From the NCBI GenBank assembly GCA_043804035.1, contig JAZDJJ010000016.1, positions 1 to 9,991 on the forward strand: DNA of 9,991 bases. The letters are read 5' to 3'. Source of the DNA: JAZDJJ01 sp043804035. GTDB lineage: Bacteria > Bacteroidota > Bacteroidia > Palsa-948. The position numbers and the translations under genes were made by a program. Positions 7,037 through 9,991 of this stretch are shown in pieces. The first letter of the stretch is position 1; each line of letters starts with the position of its first letter. The notes under the pieces are model-generated. The model did not search any database. It saw only the letters and a list, made by a program, of their open reading frames with translations, and was not told the origin of the DNA.

Positions 7037-8065
7037 TCAAAACAATTTCTCTTCCAATTCTGAAAACATCTTCTTTTTTTTCACGAAATATTCCCATACA
7101 ATGCTTCCTCTATAAACGCAACTAGTTGTATAACGTTTTATGTTTTTTTGAATTACTTTTCTTTTTTTTATCGTTTTGCCAAACAAAGAATAAAAACTAA
7201 AATGTGCTTTTATCACTGCAAAGAAATGAGCAATATCTCCGGAAAGTAAAAATTTAATTCCTGCAAGTCCGTCCAAACTTCCACGGAGAATAAATTTTAA
7301 ATAAAAAAATTCAGATGCATGATTCTTATACATCAATAAAAGATTATTGCGGAAGTTGTAAAAAGTTTTTTTGGGATTCGCTTTTGTTAATGTACCTGCG
7401 CCTACATGATATACAACAGATTGTGGGCAGTAAAAAATTTTAAATCCAAGATTTCTTATTCTCCAGCACAAATCAATTTCTTCCATGTGAGCAAAAAAAT
7501 CTTCATCTAATCCTCCTGCTTCAAAATAATTTTTTGACCGAATAAACAAACATGCACCACTCGCCCAAAAAATTTCTCTCGCATCATTATACTGTCCTGT
7601 GTCTTTTTCGTATGAATTAAAAATTCTTCCTCTGCAAAACGGATATCCCCATTTATCAATAAATCCTCCGCCTCCGCCCGCGTATTCAAATTCATTTCTC
7701 ACATTGTAATTCAAAAGTTTAGGTTGACAAGCTGCAATATTTTTATCAGCATCCAGCATAGATATTATCGGTTGTATCCAGTTTTGAGTTACCTGCACAT
7801 CCGAATTAAGAAGTACAAAATAATCTGCATTTATATTTTTTAATCCTTCATTATATCCTTTTGCAAAACCAAAATTGGATGTATTCAGAATTATTTTTAC
7901 AGTTGGAAAATTATTTTTCAGGAGATTAATAGAATTATCAGAAGAAGCATTGTCAATTACATATACTTCTGCAAAATCAGGAATATTACTAATAACATCG
8001 GGTAGAAATTTTTCCAGAAGAAATTTTCCATTCCAATTAAGAATGGCAATAGCAATTTTTATCAT
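7037..8065 (-). CDS. Family 2 glycosyltransferase (rhamnosyltransferase-like)
   Basis: The 342-residue product probably transfers a sugar from a nucleotide-sugar donor onto an envelope glycan, working at the cytoplasmic face of the membrane. The GT-A fold motifs occur in order: the start strand IAIAILNWNG (4-13), VIDNASSDNS (36-45) and NFGFAKGYNEG (64-74). Next is LLNSDV (85-90), occupying the metal-binding DxD position, then WASGACLFIR (167-176) and HMEEIDLCWRI (193-203), with the probable catalytic acid pair. H220 follows in VVYHVGAGT. The C-terminal 100 residues contain amphipathic or weakly hydrophobic segments suited to membrane association. The closest type I recognise is the WbbL/RfbF-like group of the family; donor and acceptor cannot be read from sequence. 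It lies 26 bp after the GWxTD gene on the same strand, so the two are probably co-transcribed. Confidence 0.9.
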   Translation of the reverse strand: MIKIAIAILNWNGKFLLEKFLPDVISNIPDFAEVYVIDNASSDNSINLLKNNFPTVKIILNTSNFGFAKGYNEGLKNINADYFVLLNSDVQVTQNWIQPIISMLDADKNIAACQPKLLNYNVRNEFEYAGGGGGFIDKWGYPFCRGRIFNSYEKDTGQYNDAREIFWASGACLFIRSKNYFEAGGLDEDFFAHMEEIDLCWRIRNLGFKIFYCPQSVVYHVGAGTLTKANPKKTFYNFRNNLLLMYKNHASEFFYLKFILRGSLDGLAGIKFLLSGDIAHFFAVIKAHFSFYSLFGKTIKKRKVIQKNIKRYTTSCVYRGSIVWEYFVKKKKMFSELEEKLF

Positions 8066-8091
8066 TTATTAAATATGATTGATTTCATAAA

Positions 8092-9564
8092 TCATTTAGG
8101 ATTATTGAACTCATCATTCGCATTTCCGCCATAATGACGCGGAGCATCTTCTTTTTCAAAATCATGCGACTGCACTGTCCTCCTATGCAATTTCATTTCC
8201 CATCGTGAATCATAGATTTCTCCACGTGCATTAGAATGAAGAAGAGTATAATTGTTTGTAACTAGATCGGGATTGTAAAAAATAAATTTCTTATTCGTTT
8301 GGGATGGCATGAGTCCACTAATATCAATCAACTTATAATAAAACCACATCTCATAAGGATAAGCAGTGGGCTCACTCGGAAATTCTTCGCGATTGTCAGG
8401 AGGACCGTATTGCAAATAAATTCTTCCACGGTCTGTTTCGTATCCTTTCAAGATATGTGTGCCGAAATGCTTGTTCACTTTTTTTACTTCGTTATAATAA
8501 TTTAGCCATGCTTGCTCGGGAGAAAGGACGCTGCGCGATGTCCAAAAATTATAAAAAAATTGTTGCATCAGTTTTGTGTCGGCAAGTTTTAATTGATTTT
8601 TGGCAAAAGTTTTTTCCGATTCGGTGGCAATAGGGCAAAGTGAACGGATAAATTCAGCAAGCGAATCTTTGCTGTTTATTTTTCCCGCGAAAGTATTATC
8701 ACTCATTACGCTTGCAATGTCATTAAGATTAAATTGAACTTTTGGATTTTTTCGCTGGAAAGATGTTTTTTTCTGTACAACCAATTCGTTGTTTTTATTC
8801 CGAACTTCAACAACGAGATTAAAATTTCCATTCGGGAGTTCAGCAATTGCAAATTTAGATAACAGAATATTAATTACACTTGAAGTTTCGCGTTTGAAAA
8901 AAGTAAACTTTGATAGTTTTACTTTATTTTCATACGATTCTATATAATAATTAAGCAAATATTTTTCGTTCTCTCCAAGAACTTTTGTGTTGTATATCTC
9001 GGCATAGAAAGGCATTTCATTAATATTTTCGGGATAAAAATTTGAAACATAAGGAATAATATCAAATCCACTTTTCGTCAGCATAGTTTGAGATTCGGAT
9101 TTTTTATACGACTCTATTAACTGGATATCTGAAATACTTACTTTGTCAGCAGGAAAATCAATGGTGATATTTTTTTTTGCCGAAAATATTTTTCCGACAC
9201 GATTTTTGTCAGCAATAGAAATCTCCATTTCATACATTCCGTTATCTAATAAAAAACGTTGTTGGTCAATGAAGTTTGGACGATTGATTGTATCGCTTAT
9301 TTCAGGACTAAGTAAATTATATTTCTTTGATGTTTTTATCTGCCCGTTCTGCAAAAAAATAATTCCTATCTCAACAGATCCTTGAAATTTTTCTTTCTCG
9401 TTTTTGACAAAAGTTATAGATTCTCCGAAAACCGATAGATATGTTTCTATATATGGTTTGTTGTTGGGAGTGTTAAATGAGCAGTAATTAAAATAGGTAT
9501 TGATCTGAGCATCAGCGAAAAAAAACAAAAGAGAAATAAAAAAACAGAGAATATTTTTTTTCAT
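8092..9564 (-). CDS. Exported GWxTD-domain protein
   Basis: I recognise the C-terminal GWxTD domain, a domain of unknown function found mostly in Bacteroidota. Here the signature reads GYETD within LKGYETDRGRIYLQYGPPD, followed by AYPYEMWFYY and FIFYNPD. The start at 9564 gives 490 residues and a short signal peptide (MKKNILCFFISLLFFFADAQ). An in-frame ATG at 9582 adds MKKYFL and cannot be excluded. Between the signal and the domain lie about 310 residues rich in alternating hydrophobic/polar strands, which suggests a beta-rich region. No catalytic motif is visible. The gene is first of a probable pair with the downstream glycosyltransferase and is divergent from the tRNA-Ser gene. A promoter must fit in, or overlap, a short gap; TACTTTTA on the - strand (9589 to 9582) is only a weak -7 match. 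Function and final location are unknown; export is inferred from the signal peptide. Confidence 0.85.
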   Translation of the reverse strand: MKKNILCFFISLLFFFADAQINTYFNYCSFNTPNNKPYIETYLSVFGESITFVKNEKEKFQGSVEIGIIFLQNGQIKTSKKYNLLSPEISDTINRPNFIDQQRFLLDNGMYEMEISIADKNRVGKIFSAKKNITIDFPADKVSISDIQLIESYKKSESQTMLTKSGFDIIPYVSNFYPENINEMPFYAEIYNTKVLGENEKYLLNYYIESYENKVKLSKFTFFKRETSSVINILLSKFAIAELPNGNFNLVVEVRNKNNELVVQKKTSFQRKNPKVQFNLNDIASVMSDNTFAGKINSKDSLAEFIRSLCPIATESEKTFAKNQLKLADTKLMQQFFYNFWTSRSVLSPEQAWLNYYNEVKKVNKHFGTHILKGYETDRGRIYLQYGPPDNREEFPSEPTAYPYEMWFYYKLIDISGLMPSQTNKKFIFYNPDLVTNNYTLLHSNARGEIYDSRWEMKLHRRTVQSHDFEKEDAPRHYGGNANDEFNNPK

Positions 9565-9617
9565 AAGAAAATATTTTTTCATAAAAGTATTAAAAAAGTT
9601 TTACTTTTACTATTTAT

Positions 9618-9706
9618 GGAGAGATGGCAGAGTGGTTGAATGCGGCTGTCTTGAAAACAGCTTTCTGCAGAAATGCGGAACGGGGGTTCGAATCCCTCTC
9701 TCTCCG
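9618..9706 (+). tRNA. tRNA-Ser (anticodon UGA)
   Basis: The cloverleaf can be read directly. The acceptor stem is GGAGAGA (9618-9624) with TCTCTCC (9699-9705), and G9706 is the discriminator. The anticodon stem is GCTGT/ACAGC with loop CTTGAAA, placing TGA at 9652-9654, which reads UCA and related serine codons. The long variable arm typical of tRNA-Ser pairs TTCTGC (9663-9668) with GCGGAA. The T arm is GGGGG-TTCGAAT-CCCTC. CCA is not encoded (CTG follows), so it must be added enzymatically. Confidence 0.98.
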
Positions 9707-9856
9707 CTGAATGAACGAATGAAGTTCCGCGCAATAAGAAAACCTAAATTCAAATAATAAATGCAACTTTTCTGAGGAAAGAAAGCACATAATATTTTTT
9801 GTAACTTCTCAATAGTTGTAGAGAAATTTTAGGGCAGTTCTAAAAATACCAATAAA

Positions 9857-9991
9857 CGTCATTGCGAAGGAGGAACGACTGAAGCAATCTGTTTTTTCAT
9901 GTAGAAATAGAGATTGCTTCCTGCTTCGTGCTCTTCGGCAAATTTCGGCAAGCTCAATTACCAAGCTCAGAGCAACGCCTCGCAGTCGCAA
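9857..9991. repeat. Interspersed palindromic repeat, cut by the window end
   Basis: The centre is a perfect 10-bp inverted repeat, GAAGCAATCT at 9881-9890 and AGATTGCTTC at 9911-9920, around a 20-nt loop. The outer arm starts CGTCATTGCGA at 9857-9867. The window ends in TCGCAA (9986-9991), which is the complement of TTGCGA at 9862-9867, so the opposite arm probably continues outside. Inside are the direct repeats TTCGGCAA (9934 and 9944) and AAGCTCA (9950 and 9963). The sequence style (CATTGCGA...GAAGCAATC) is that of dispersed, non-coding repeats I know from many Bacteroidota genomes. The stretch 9707-9856, between the tRNA and this repeat, shows nothing recognisable. Confidence 0.75.

Noticed and set aside
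9809..9991. Minus-strand open frame at the right edge
   Set aside because: It is translation of the palindromic dispersed repeat and has no recognisable protein content.

Overview
The window looks like ordinary chromosome from an AT-rich member of the Bacteroidota. Four things point there. Start codons lie in A/T-rich stretches without Shine-Dalgarno boxes. One clear TAnnTTTG-type -7 promoter element is present. A GWxTD-domain exported protein, a family I know chiefly from this phylum, is encoded. The sequence style of the M16 protease, ThrRS and IF3 also fits. I cannot place it more finely from sequence alone.

Layout: (1) Positions 1-650 carry no convincing gene. They hold a repeat cluster: an 89-bp block present twice (150-238 and 437-525, two mismatches) and a 118-bp element with perfect 14-bp terminal inverted repeats (310-427). 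A solitary 12-bp copy of the same terminus lies at 41-52. (2) On the + strand, an exported tandem M16 zinc protease (651-3506) is followed after 15 bp by thrS (3522-5462). After a promoter-bearing gap come infC (5652-6269), rpmI (6450-6644) and rplT (6668-7012), the classic thrS-infC-rpmI-rplT translation cluster. (3) On the - strand, converging on rplT, a GWxTD-domain exported protein (8092-9564) is followed by a family 2 glycosyltransferase (7037-8065), probably one transcript. (4) On the + strand, a tRNA-Ser(UGA) gene (9618-9706) is divergent from the GWxTD gene. It is followed by an interspersed palindromic repeat that runs off the window end.

The translation genes form a functional unit: ThrRS charges tRNA-Thr, IF3 controls initiation, and L35 and L20 are large-subunit proteins. 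The protease and the GWxTD/glycosyltransferase pair look like cell-envelope functions with no obvious link to it.

I found no new multi-gene system. The points most worth checking are: infC has no ATG, GTG or TTG codon upstream of its conserved N-terminus and so probably starts at a non-canonical codon such as ATC; a perfect 7-bp tandem repeat (more than ten copies) fills the leader just before rpmI; and the left-hand repeat cluster looks like two copies of a composite element.
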